Below are positions 44,913 through 56,065 of a stretch of 64,000 nucleotides of DNA, in pieces. The notes under the pieces are model-generated. The model did not search any database. It saw only the letters and a program-made list of their open reading frames with translations, and was not told the DNA's origin. The first letter of the stretch is position 1. Every line of letters begins with the position of its first letter. Source of the stretch: Parapristionchus giblindavisi (taxonomy: Eukaryota > Nematoda > Chromadorea > Rhabditida > Diplogasteridae); assembly GCA_943737045.1 (NCBI GenBank), contig CALSFV010000288.1, positions 62,001 to 126,000 on the forward strand, in the 5' to 3' direction. A program made the position numbers and the translations under genes.

Positions 44913-47900
44913 ATGACGTCAGCCTTTACGGAGGATGAGATTCGGCAAGAACTGCTCGAGATGGGCTACACACCGACGACGAGACTTATCAAGCATCTGA
45001 GAACAGGTAGAGCAGCACCTGTATGGGCACTGATACCGTATCCATGAATGGTGTGCAAACTGTTTGCCAGCTAACGTGACGTCACAGGCGGAGGCGTTAG
45101 CCCAAAATCCTCATCCTCCACTTTGTGACGTCACGTTTATCGGCAAACGATTTGCAACTGTTCATGGATAAAAAATCACTCTGATCATAAGACTGAAATT
45201 TTCCCAAAAACGGATTTTATTTGGATGTTTTCTAAAGGGGAATATAGTTATCGTTCTATATTCCCAAGTTGATGGAATATTTGATTGGATATTCTTCAAC
45301 ACGAACTTATTTTTTTAAATATTTTAAATTTAATACTATGATTTGAGCGATCGCTCGTGTGGATCCGCCAGATGCGAGTGATGATGCGAACTACGAAAGG
45401 TAGATCGAATTATTGATTGATTGGATGAATATTGATCTACCAGGATATATGTAGAATGTGGATGATTCTGTAGTTCCATGCGTTTTCTCTCATCAATATG
45501 TATTTTCATCAGTGATGGTCTATCAATATCCCAGACCCTTCAAATGCGTATGGCTACCTAGATTTTGGGTAAAAAACGCGTGTGGGTAACCCGATTTTGA
45601 GATAAAGCGCATGTGGGAACTCCAAAATCGTGAAAATTTAAAGAAAATCGTAAATTTATGGTCTAATTTTGCGGGTGGGTACACATGAAAGGCAAATTTT
45701 TGCGGGTGGGTCTATCCCATGCGTTAACCATATACCATGTCTGATTTTCATTTACCCCCGGTTGAATCGAATAGGATTACGGTAGCAATAGCTTGATAAC
45801 GATTTATTGGAATATCTACTCTTAGCACAATTAATCAATCAATATATTCATATCAAGTGCAATACGATGTGAGACTCTTACTCTGTAGAACCGTACCATA
45901 CGTGGGCGGCATTGTCGCTAGCGGCAATACCCACCCGATTATGGCACCAAACCCACCCGATTTAACCAAAATTGACTGAAAAATTGTAAAACGATTTGGA
46001 CAAAATTCACTCGAAAATGAAATTTTTGTGTCAATCCTACCCAATTTTGGCACCCGACCCACCCGATTTTCATTTCCAGCGGCAATGCCCGCCCATGTAT
46101 GAACCGTAGAATCAATTTACTTTCCCAGTTCTGAAGCACTCTGCATATAATAATTATTTATTTGTTTATTTTTAATTTTTAAAAAAACATTGCAGTGAGC
46201 ATCCATTCTCGTCACTGGAGATCGACAGTCGACCGCCCCCGAGGAAAACCAGACAAGGAATGATGAGTGAAGGAGTGGGAAAGAATGAGGATGGGAGACG
46301 AGAGATGCAGCGGGTGGCGGAGTCGCCCTTGCGAATGAGTTAGTTTTTTGTCGTTGAATATTTTGAAATATTGATTTTTTAAATTCAATTAATTGTACGG
46401 TAACGCATACCTTAATGTTGTTTTTTTTCTTCTTATAATCGATTCCGATCTTGTGATGCGCGTGTAGAAGCCCGTAGAAGTAGTTTTGAAAACGAAATTT
46501 TGCGAAGTAGTTAGATTTTTTGACTAAAAAAATAATTTCCAAGTATCAATTTTTGTTTAGGAGCATCGATCTTCCGATTATCGATTTTACTGATTCCGAT
46601 CCTATATTATACGCAAAGAAGGGTTTAGATATAGTGCAGTCGGTTTGCTGTAGTGCGAAGTGGCACCAGCTGATTGCGTTTTTCACATTCTTTGTATAAG
46701 GGCTTAACTTTGCATGCCAACTCGATCGTCGATAACCATTACGATTAATAATAACCATTGTTTATCATGTAAATGATTATTATTATTATTTATTTATTTA
46801 TTTATTATTTTCAGAATCGTGCGGTAGGAATCCACTCCGCTGGCAACCGCAGATTCCGAGTGCTGTCGAACAGGTGATCTGATAATTGATTGGTTACTTA
46901 TTAATTGAGTCTTATCGATTGACCATCATATTATTATGGTTCGCTAATTATAAGTCGTTAAGTAGTCATGCCATTGTCATCTCATGAGGCCTGAGGCCGC
47001 ATGCATGAATGCGGAGAAACGGATTGTCGACAAACGTGACATCAAAAACTTACAGTTTCCCAAAGATCATTCCCATACGTGACGTCACATTTGTCGACAA
47101 ACCACATTTTTCACACATTGATAATAATAATAATGATAATATATTTATCGCTTTTTATATAATGATTGTGACACTCATTCTTCGCATATGGACCCAGGAC
47201 AAGTTGCCTTCCCCTCGTTGGGTGATCTTGACAAAAAGTATCACAAACTGTAATCATGATTGTCTTTCCAGATGCAGTTTGAGTATCCGCAGACAGACGC
47301 GCTCGTTGGCCGCGCGTACGAGCGCTGCGGACGGACGTACGCGTTGTGCGACGAACTGGACGATCTGGTGCGTTGTGTGCATTTTACGAGTCGACATCTC
47401 CTACTTTTTGCACTTTTCGTTATTACCTCACATTGTGAGGTTATGCGACGTTTCTCAATGCGTAGTTGATTTTATGGAAATGGTTGAGGAAATGAGAATT
47501 GGAGTTAGCATACGGTTGGTTGGGTATGGGGGAGGCATGGCATGGGGGGTTAGAGCGAGAGAGAGAGGGGGGGGGTGAGAGGGTGAGAGAGAGAAGGGAG
47601 TAAGCGAAAGGAGGGTGAGAGAGAGTGTGAAGAGAGAAAGGGATAGAAATATCTAAAAGAGACGGACGGAGAGGAAATGCCGAAAGAGCGACTACGCTGG
47701 GTTAGGTTTGGGCTTGAATCGTCAACTACTCAACAACCTTTCGATTAATAGCGTCGTGAAACATGAACCCAACGGGTCGACTGCCCTGCCCTCAATTCTA
47801 TTCTGTTTAGTCGACAACCACTTTGCATTCCTGCAATCATTAGCCATCTTGCTGTTCCTCGTGCTCTGCAAGCCAGATTGACCCACGGATTCAGTATTTT

Positions 47901-50900
47901 CATCCAACTCTAACTCATCAAGCCTCCTCACACTGCCGACAACAACATCTGATTTGTTCATCCAATTCGTTCCTCTAGCCCTTTGCAAATTCCATGATCT
48001 GCTCTAAAGCCGCGAAAAGCAGATAAAGCTCTCCTCGTTTCATACACTCTCTCGCCTGCTTTTCATTTCATTTCTTTTCGCTACTTCTGAACTCTGCATT
48101 AGTGGAGGCTTGTAAGCGAAAGGGTATGGGATTGCTGTCCAAGTTGAAGAACGCCCTTGGTAGTTTGTTCCGAGGAGGAGGAGATAGAGATCGGGGAGAG
48201 GCTCCGGCTGTAGAAGCTGTCGCACAGCCGCAAAGCGAGGATGCGGTATGTATAGGTGAAGGTGTTCTTGTCTAAGTTCGTATCCGCGAGCATTGGCAAA
48301 TCGTTTGTCTCGACAAACGTGACGTCACAAGCGTAGGGTGGGTAGAATTTTTTCAACCAGATATCTTTCGACGATTGTTAGCGAATCCCATTATGTGTTT
48401 TGTTGAATTGGTGAAACTTCGATGCAGCTGGTGAATTGGTGGTTTTCATTTTTTTTGTTTATCGTGAGCGTACTTTATTGGTGCAAATTTGGATTGAGCT
48501 AGACGTAGTAGCTTTCGCAAACGGTTGTCCTTCATGGATCCCTGTCCAATGATTGAGTGGTATTGTCTTCTAACTAGATTGATTGATTGATCTTTGATCT
48601 TTCCATTCATTTTCAGAGAGCCGAAGTGACTGGACTGAGCGTCGAGCAGATCATGGCGCGAGCCGAGGAGCAAGTGAGGAAGGAAAGTGGAGGATGGAGA
48701 GGTGATCTTTGAACTTTGTAGTTTTATCTTTGATCTCTGAACCTTGTAGTCTTTTTTTAGTTTGGCCTATGTTCTTTGCAATATTATAGGCAGGGATGCG
48801 CTTGTTGATTGCATGTTTCGCTGATCTCACATGTGTGTCCCCCCCCCTCGCAGTGCGAGGATTGACCCACTATATATGGCCCATTTTAGGCCACTTGATA
48901 AAAAAGGAAGCTAAAAATGGCGATTTTTAGGCGAAAATCACGAATTTTGTGAATCAACCCACCCTATTTTGAGAATTGACCCACTATATAAAAATAAACG
49001 GCGAGGGCACCGAAAATGTATGATGTGTGTGTGTGCGAGCTCCGAACGTTAGTGATCCAGTATCCACAAAGAATCATATACGATATTAGTCATAATAATA
49101 ATAATAATTATAATGATAATAATATTAATATCACATGTCATATTTTTGGTCTTTACTGCATAACGTTCTCACGCGTAGAGCAAATAAATATTGGTTGAAA
49201 TAACGACACTGTTAGGAAACGTTGCGCTTCCCTGCTCGCAAATGACAACGTTGGAATTTTGCTCCTCTAACTACAGTATGCGTTACATTCGATCGTATTT
49301 GCGGTATTAGTTATGCGTGATGTTCAAACGTTTTGAAAATATATAAGAAAAACAAGTGAGAGAGTGTGTAAAACGAGATGAGCCTTCGCGGATTTTTTTT
49401 CCTTTCTGTTAATTTTTTGAATTTTAATGTCCACGTTCAAAGATCAATGATCAAAGTACTCTGTTACCGTCTCCAGGAACGTCTGGGACAAGTCGAGATG
49501 ACGTCGATGATGAAGAAGAAGAAGTTGATGACGATAGTGAGCAGAGTGGCGAGGGAGCATCGAGACCGCCCAGACCCAGACGAGAACCGGGACCGGCAGG
49601 ACGAGCAAGAACCGAGTTGGGGCAGGTACGGTATGCGGCATGGGTACGGTATGTATGGTCAGGGGTACGGTATACATGGGCAGGGTACGGTATATGGGAA
49701 GGGTACGGTATATGGGCAGGGGTACGGTATATGGGCAATCGGAATACTGTGGAGGCGAAGACGGTATTGGTATTGATAGTAAGGGTGAGGTAGTGTCAAA
49801 ATGAATTTGCTTTCTTTCATCCTGAGAGAGCGCCTCATAGGTCGAATAGCTCTACTTTACATATTTTTAAAATGCGGCCAGTCTTTAAAAAATCCCTAAT
49901 TTCTGCATGGTTTTCAAAAAAATTCCAAAATGCAACCCGACTTCGTAGTTTGTAACCAGACATGGTCTATGGTTATCCCATGGGATAGACCCACCCGCAA
50001 AAATTTGCCTTTCATGGGTACCCACCCGCAAAATTGGACCATAAATTGACGATTTTCTTGAAATTTTCACGATTTTGGGGTACCCACATGCGTTTTTATC
50101 TCAAAATCGGGTTACCCTCACGCGTTTTTGACCCAAAATCAAGATACCCACACGCATTTGAAGGGTCTGGGATATTGATAGACCATCACTGTTTGTAACG
50201 TACTTTTCGACCTGCGATGTGTTGTAAATTAAATTGGCCGTGCCGTATGATATCCTAATGATTTGATGGTTACTTTCTGCAGCGTGACTCCGACCATGAC
50301 GGTGCAGCATCAACCATAGCGGACACTCTGCCGGGTGCGGTCGGATTGGAAGCAGGTGTGTGATCTCTACTTCTAGTTTCACCGATTCCACCTGGCAGAA
50401 TCAGGTTTCATTACAGGGATTTGTAAAGTCTATGCGCTTTCAGTGTAGTAATCTATCGATTTCATATCGCATAATGCTTTAAAATATTAATGATATTTTT
50501 TAATCTTATTTTTTTGTATATTCAGGTATTCGCCCCGTGAGGAAACCGGATCCGGGTCGACGGCCCTTTCGATTCGATCCCGTCAATAGAATCGGAATTT
50601 ATCAACAGGTAGGAAGGGAAGGAATGAATGAAACGGTAAAATAATATCGTCATGTACTTTCTCCTATTCGCTTATTTATCATATTTTACCCATACCGTAC
50701 AGAACATGCTCGAAAATCCTTTTTTTAATTTAAAAAAATCCATCTTTTTGGTGTGTCAAAGACGTAGGAAAGAGTGATTGCTCTGTGTATTGATCAATTA
50801 ATGTATTGGTTACCATAATCATTTTACGATTTATCGATTTTCGATCTCCTCAGGAATGGAAACGACTACCGGCGCCAGGCGAGAAGAAGCGGCTGTCACT

Positions 50901-51433
50901 GCGATGGAAGGTACGGTAGAAGTGATGTAGTAGTTACTGTGCAGTAGTTAGTACTGTAGTAGTGATACGTGGAGTACTGTAGTTGCGTACTTTGAGGTGT
51001 TGGTAGTTATTATATCTGCCGCTTCTGATGCAATATTTCAGTGTTGTTACGTAGTTGCTGTAATGCTGGCGTCGTTCTTTACATTTTTCCGATTACTGTA
51101 GGTGGAATAAAGTTGTTCTTGATTATTAGGCAGGAACACTGTGTTAATGGTTATCCAGTATCATGAAACGGTATAAACATTACTGTATCGTGGACAAAAA
51201 GCGAGAAAGCATTGCTAGAGCGGAGAGTTTCAAATTATATTAGCTTGGGGGTGTGCATTTAACTCTATTAATCAGCGAGATGCAAAATGATTGTTCTACT
51301 ACAGATCCGTGAACAACTCCTACAGAGGGACGCGCCGGTCTTCGAACGAGAAATGGCCAACAATGAAAACATTCTAGATGTGCCGCCACTGGAACACGAA
51401 AAGGACTGGAGTCCGAGACCGTATCTTGACTAG
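44913..51433 (+). CDS. Unknown nuclear-type protein with weak LEM-like N-terminus
   Basis: Twelve exons: 44913-45006, 45348-45399, 46196-46338, 46815-46873, 47272-47367, 48108-48245, 48617-48701, 49477-49625, 50283-50355, 50526-50608, 50854-50910, 51305-51433; phases match, giving 385 aa. Residues 1-35 (FTEDEIRQELLEMGYTPTTR...) resemble the helix-turn-helix of LEM domains, which bind BAF at the nuclear envelope, but the usual G-P step is missing, so this is tentative. The middle has an acidic run (DDVDDEEEEVDDD) followed by Arg/Pro/Gly-rich sequence. The C-terminus (WKRLPAPGEKKRLSLRWK and ERPLEHEKDW-like end with PPLEHEKDWSPRP) looks conserved but I do not recognise it. There is no transmembrane helix. 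The exon 2 acceptor (TTTGAG) and exon 6 acceptor (GTGGAG) are weak and are the least certain joins. Confidence 0.65.
45036..45178. repeat. hairpin element with two TGACGTCA sites
   Basis: GCAAACTGTTTGCC ... TGACGTCA (45077-45084) is mirrored by TGACGTCA (45126-45133) ... CGGCAAACGATTTGC. It lies in intron 1 of the LEM-like gene. Relatives are at 46975-47120, 48283-48345 (half) and 59292-59412. Confidence 0.75.
45513..45757. repeat. hairpin element, ATGGTCTATCAATATCCCA family
   Basis: GATGGTCTATCAATATCCC on the left and GGTGGGTCTATCCCATGCG ... ACCATGTC on the right, in intron 2. An inverted, closely similar copy is in intron 8 of the same gene (49947-50192). Confidence 0.75.
45895..46105. repeat. 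hairpin element, CATACGTGGGCGG family
   Basis: ACCATACGTGGGCGGCATTG is mirrored by GGCAATGCCCGCCCATGTATG. The inside repeats CACCCGATTTTGGCACC-type words. It lies in intron 2 of the LEM-like gene. Confidence 0.75.
46975..47120. repeat. hairpin element with TGACGTCA site
   Basis: TTGTCGACAAACGTGACATC is mirrored by TGACGTCACATTTGTCGACA (intact site at 47080-47087). It lies in intron 4. Confidence 0.7.
47553..47640. repeat. GA/GGGA-rich low-complexity tract
   Basis: A purine-only plus strand of GAGAGAGGGGGGGG-type sequence in intron 5 of the LEM-like gene. Confidence 0.8.
49626..49745 (+). repeat. GTACGGTATATGGGCAGG tandem repeat at an intron start
   Basis: About six copies of GTACGGTATATGGGCAGG-like units begin at the intron 8 donor itself. 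Every unit therefore offers a further GTACGG donor-like site. Confidence 0.85.
49836..50216. repeat. nested hairpins in LEM-like gene intron 8
   Basis: The outer ends CATAGGTCGAATAGCTC and TACTTTTCGACCTGCG belong to the CATAGGTCGAATAG family. Inside it, after GTAGTTTGTAAC, sits an ATGGTCTATCAATATCCC element (49947-50192), with GTTTGTAACGTAC resuming after it. Confidence 0.78.
51187..51265. repeat. half copy of CTCTCCG-family hairpin
   Basis: AAAGCGAGAAAGCATTGCTA then AGAGCGGAGAGTTTCAAATT and GGGTGTGCATTTAA. Only the right half of the family consensus is present, in the last intron of the LEM-like gene. Confidence 0.65.
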
Positions 51434-52567
51434 ACCCTCACCTACCGTACCTTGACTAGAACCCTTAATTACCGTACTCCGACTAGCCTCTTGCTTAACG
51501 TACTTGACGATTAGTATATTGATTGATTCAATTGTATTGATTCAGTGTCCTGATTAGCCCTTCACTTGGTACTTTAGATATTTATTGATTTTTTAAGTGT
51601 GATTACAGTACCCTGACTAGCTGCTTACTTGATGACTAGTATTGCTTTGTTCTACTTTGAATAGATATCTCTTGCAAGTATTGTGTGTATATGTTAGTTT
51701 TTTCCTGTTTATTGATTAACTAATATTGATTTTTTATGATCTCGTCATTGTATGTACTCATTCCTTTTGCTCTTTCATAGCTGTGAATTGCAGTTTGCTA
51801 TTAGTAAAAAAATTATTTTGTATTCCTCTTGTTCCATTCTGAAGCTTATTCATGGGAAACTCTCAAAAGGAACTTGGTAGACTGTATGCTACTGTATTCT
51901 GTTATTGGTATACTGTCGGTTTTCATCGTACAATCTTCTTTTTTTTGCTTTTTTGGATTGCATGTCTTTACTTCTTAGTTGAAATATAAATCTTTGCGTT
52001 TTCCTCATGATTCACAATTCGAAAAGGATCAATTGTACCGTCTTCAATATCTGATATAGGACAGAGTATTTGAATTTTTTTGCAATTCTTGTCAAGCAAA
52101 AAAAATGCCAGAATCATTCTTCGCATTTTTGCGGTGTTTTTCACTTTCTTGCGGTGCGCACAAAAGACCGGGAAGAGAAAAAAGTCGAGAAGAAAGGGAA
52201 AATGATTTTGCCATTTTTTTGCTTGACAAGAATTGCCAAAAATGTCAAATACTCTGTCCTATATGTAAAAGAAGAACGGTGATTTATTCAAGATAGAATT
52301 GCCCCCTGTAACTATTTTGCAATAGGCGTCTCTGTCATAACCTCTCTCCGGCCTAGCCTAGCCTGCGAGACTGACTTTAACGCCTACAAAGAACATTGTG
52401 TGGGAGACGTGCTTTCGGAAATTATTGCATTTTTGATTCGTCGAGGCTTCTAAGTATTTTGAAATAAATGCAAATCCCGGGCCATTCAAGGAATGTGATT
52501 CCTCTATGTGTTCTAGTGTAAGACACTCGACAAATCCACCCAATAAATAACAATCGTCGTCATTTAT
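51434..52567. other. 3' flank of LEM-like gene with a hairpin element
   Basis: AT-rich, with no supported exons. A hairpin element lies at 52052-52265: TATAGGACAGAGTATTTGA is mirrored by TCAAATACTCTGTCCTATA, with an inner CAATTCTTGTCAAGCAAAAA pair. TA lies at both ends, as for Tc1/mariner-type elements. Confidence 0.65.
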
Positions 52568-52925
52568 TGTAGTACGACATTTTGGAACGGCCGTTTTGGA
52601 ACACGGCAGTTTTGGAACGGGACGTTTTGGAACACGGACGTTTTGGAACGTGACGTTTTGGAACACGGACGTTTTGGAACGGGACGTTTTGGAACACGGA
52701 CGTTTTGGAACGGGACGTTTTGGAACACGGACTTTTTGGAACGGGACGTTTTGGAACACGGACTTTTTGGAACGGGACGTTTTGGAACGGGACGTTTGGA
52801 ACACGGACGTTTGGAACGGGACGTTTTAGAACACGGACGTTTTGGAACGGGACGTTTTAGAACACGGACGTTTTGGAACGGGACGTTTTAGAACACGGAC
52901 GTTTTGGAACGGGACGTTTTGATAG
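52568..52925. repeat. GGAACGGGACGTTTT minisatellite
   Basis: About eleven tandem units of roughly 31 bases (two near-identical halves: GGACGTTTTGGAAC and GGGACGTTTTGGAACAC) with single-base variants and a few shortened units. It lies 230 bp before the start of the duplicated unit B. The repeat is open in several frames on both strands, which is a periodicity effect and not evidence of coding. Confidence 0.92.
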
Positions 52926-54187
52926 TGGATGAAAGGGATGTCATGGCGTAATATTATTATTAATACTATTAAATTGTGATTTAAAACAATTTATTGATAC
53001 CATTGAACAAGAAACCAACATTTCTTGATAAAGTTTTACGAGTTCATCAATTTCGAAGAGAAGAAAAAAATTCAGAAAATTAAATAGAGCGATAAACATC
53101 GTGTTTTTTTGTTTTTTTCACATGGTGTTTTCGTTTTTCCCCGCGCATTGTGTAAAAGAAACACTGCATCGGATTATGCCATCATTGTTACGTGAAACCA
53201 ACTGGTCAAATTAAACGATTCGAACTGGATTTTTTTTTTATAAAAGCAAACTCGAAGTGGGAAAAACGTGTAACACTGAATCGGCATTCAATAATAATAC
53301 TAATAATGGTTATTCTAATCAGTATATGCGTATTATCACTTGATGTGAATTGTCTGACTGTTCGGTTTATTGATTGATTGATTGATCGATTGATTGATTG
53401 ATTGATATGTATCATCATTTTCAGAACGCTCAAAAGTTTCCGCCTCCATGGCTGATTGCGATGCAGCGTTACGGTCCACCGCCCAGTTATCCCACTCTCA
53501 AGATTGCCGGTAAGAAGAGGTTATTAGCGAGTATTTATTTATTTTAATTGTTATTTAATTATGCTTTTTTATTACAATGCACCTTTATCACCCCAATGAA
53601 CGATTTGCGGAGAATTGTTTTCAATAAACGACTGATTAGTATGGGCGCATTGATATTCCGACGTAGACAAACACGATGAATGGTTTTATCTCCTTTACAA
53701 ATCACGAAATATCTTCTGCACGGTCGCTTGGTGATTTCATGCCGCAGAAAAGCTACCAATACGTAGAGACGTATTATCAAGTCGATGAATTTTTGATGCT
53801 TTCGGTCATGTAAATTAAATAAATTTAACAAAACTGCTCGCAGGTCTGAACGCGCCCATTCCCGACGGTTGCTCGTTCGGTTATCACGCGGGCGGATGGG
53901 GCAAGCCGCCCGTTGACTCGTACGGAAAGCCACTGTATGGTGACGTCTTCGGCATTAATGTAAGTTGAGACTTTTTTGAGGAGTTGGCGCTTCTCTTTCC
54001 GTATTCCTGAGCACTCGGGAAATTTGAAAGCATACTTCTGACATAGCCCAAACTTGGTATTATTGGCGGAACTACGGAACATCTTTAGAACATTCTCATT
54101 CGTATTCTCTTATTTTTATTCTTTATTCCATCGTATTATACATAACAGGAATTTTGATGGAGAAACACGTGAGAGATTTGAACGCAG

Positions 54188-54543
54188 TGTACCGTATACC
54201 GAGTCGGTACCGGCCGTACCGTATGTATTGATTCGGTACCGACCGTCCGTATACCGATTCGGTACCGACCGTCCGTATATTGATTCGGTACCGACCGTAC
54301 CGTATACCGAATCGGTACCGTATGTATTGTCGGTACCGACCGTCCGTATATTGATTCGGTACCGACCGTCCGTATACCGATTCAGTACCGACCGTCCGTA
54401 TATTGATTCGGTACTGACGGTACCGTATACCGATTCGGTACCGTATGTATTGTCGGTACCGACCGTCCGTATATTGATTCGGTACCGACCGTCCGTATAC
54501 CGATTCGGTACTGACGGTACCGTACCGACCGTATGTATTGCAG
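54188..54543. repeat. GGTACCGACCGTCCGTATA array, expanded in copy B
   Basis: About twelve degenerate units of GATTCGGTACCGACCGTCCG/TATACC or TATATT run up to the acceptor of exon 14. Copy A has only about two units (28692-28740). It is rich in GGTACC palindromes and CGG/CCG, so it is strongly self-complementary. Confidence 0.9.
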
Positions 54544-55671
54544 ATGATGCCGGACGCGGACGAGGATGAGGAGGCGCGGCTGAACACGCGATACTGGGGA
54601 GAGATCGGATCGGATGAGGACTCGAGTGATGAGAGTGAAGTTGAGGTGAGTGGTGGATTATCGATTGATTGATCTTTCAGGATGAGATATTATTGATTGA
54701 TTTGTGAGATATTATTGATTTTTTTTGTTGAAATTAGCTTATTAATGCAAGAGGAGTATTGTAGTATATTGTTAAAGATTAGTGATTTTTCTAAATGGTT
54801 GAAAATAAGACTAGAGAAAGAGAGTCCACTTTTAAACCATGCGCGAATATTTCAAACGTATTATTATTTTTTTAAATATTATTATTATTATTATCATCAT
54901 TGTCAGGAAGAAGACGAGGGAGATGATCGCGAGAAACCGGACATGGACGGACTGCAGACGCCCATGACGGAGGGATTCGCGACGCCATCTGGTGAGTGGG
55001 TGGTGTGGGACCTAGGCGTAGGCCAGACGGGTTTGGTCCATACGTGGGCAATTCCCAGAACAATCTGCACAGCAGGCTGTGAATCTCGACTATGACTCGC
55101 TGCTGAAGCGAAAAAACACAGCATTAAAATCATGATAAAAGTCACCTGATTGATGTTCATGCATACCTGCCAGATAGGTCGTGCCTGAACAAAGGTCTGA
55201 CGAACGGTTTCCACGTAGGGTTTGGTCGTTTGTGCCAGATCGGTTCTTCTCGGGGCTCGGCTAATCTATAAGTCGGTGATCACTGCAAGAGTGCTTGCAT
55301 GCGCCAGTTGAATTTGTGCTGCTGTTTATTCCTTTAAAAGCGATTAGGCAATGGCCCCTTCAATTTCAGATCTCCGTTAAATTTATTTAATAATTAATAA
55401 TGATTATTATTATTACAGTTATTGCTTTGCAGGCATGAGTTCGGCCGTGCCAACAGGCCTGGATACGCCCGAAATGATCGAGCTGAGAAAGAGCAAACGA
55501 GGCGATGAGAGGTTTGCTTGTTTATTTATTATTATTTATATTATTATGTGCTGGTGACTTTTCCTGTTGGTATACATTATATCCGGTGATTCCATGTTTC
55601 TGGCATCTTTGATTTATTGGGTTGTAGCAATTACAGTTGATTTTAAGGTGGCATTCATCAATAACCTATAG

Positions 55672-56065
55672 CAGGGATGTGCGTAAAATATTTTTCGTAA
55701 AATTTTCGTAAAACGTAATTTTACGACTTTTTTTCTCGTAAAATTCGTAAAATTTTCGTAAAATTTTTAAAGTGCGAAATTATGAGAAATTATGTCAAAT
55801 TTAATCTAACTACTCTCCTATGCAAGAGACAAATAATAAGAAAGAATTTAAAAAGCATGAAAATATTCGTAGGACACCATCCCAAAGATCGATATTTCGC
55901 CATTTTTTGTAATTAATTTCATCGATTTTCCGGATATTTTGCCATTTTTTCGTCTCGTAAAATATTTTACTTTTCGTAAAATTTTTACGACGTAAAAATT
56001 TTACGAAAAAAGTCGTAAAATCGTAAAATTCGTAAAATCGTAAAACGTAAAATGCACATCCCTGA
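55672..56065. mobile_element. 390-bp CAGGGATGTGC hairpin specific to copy B
   Basis: CAGGGATGTGCGTAAAAT and its complement ending GCACATCCCTG, with CGTAAAA-repeat arms. ACCTATAG precedes and ACCTATGT follows, a likely decayed 8-bp duplication. It lies in intron 16 of partial SF3B2 and is a short relative of 40857-42508. Confidence 0.75.

Larger units (their letters stand above)
26600..53154 (+). repeat. segmental tandem duplication, unit A
   Basis: From about 26600 (SF3B2 intron 11) the sequence is repeated starting at 53155. Unit A holds SF3B2 exons 12-20, ZPR1 and the LEM-like gene. The proximal breakpoint falls next to a tRNA-like stretch (TGGTGTAGTGGTTGG, 26595-26610). The distal boundary, where unit B begins, lies 230 bp after a minisatellite. 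The end of unit A at 53154 is inferred from tandem arrangement. Confidence 0.8.

Noticed and set aside
47009..47578. 189-aa plus-strand open frame
   Set aside because: It spans intron 4, exon 5 in the wrong frame and intron 5 of the LEM-like gene; no domain or family resemblance.
52358..52891. Open frames of 77-148 aa on both strands with repeated GTFWNTDVLER-like or SKTSVPKRP-like words
   Set aside because: They are a by-product of the 31-base minisatellite, which happens to lack stops in several frames; no splice context or homology.
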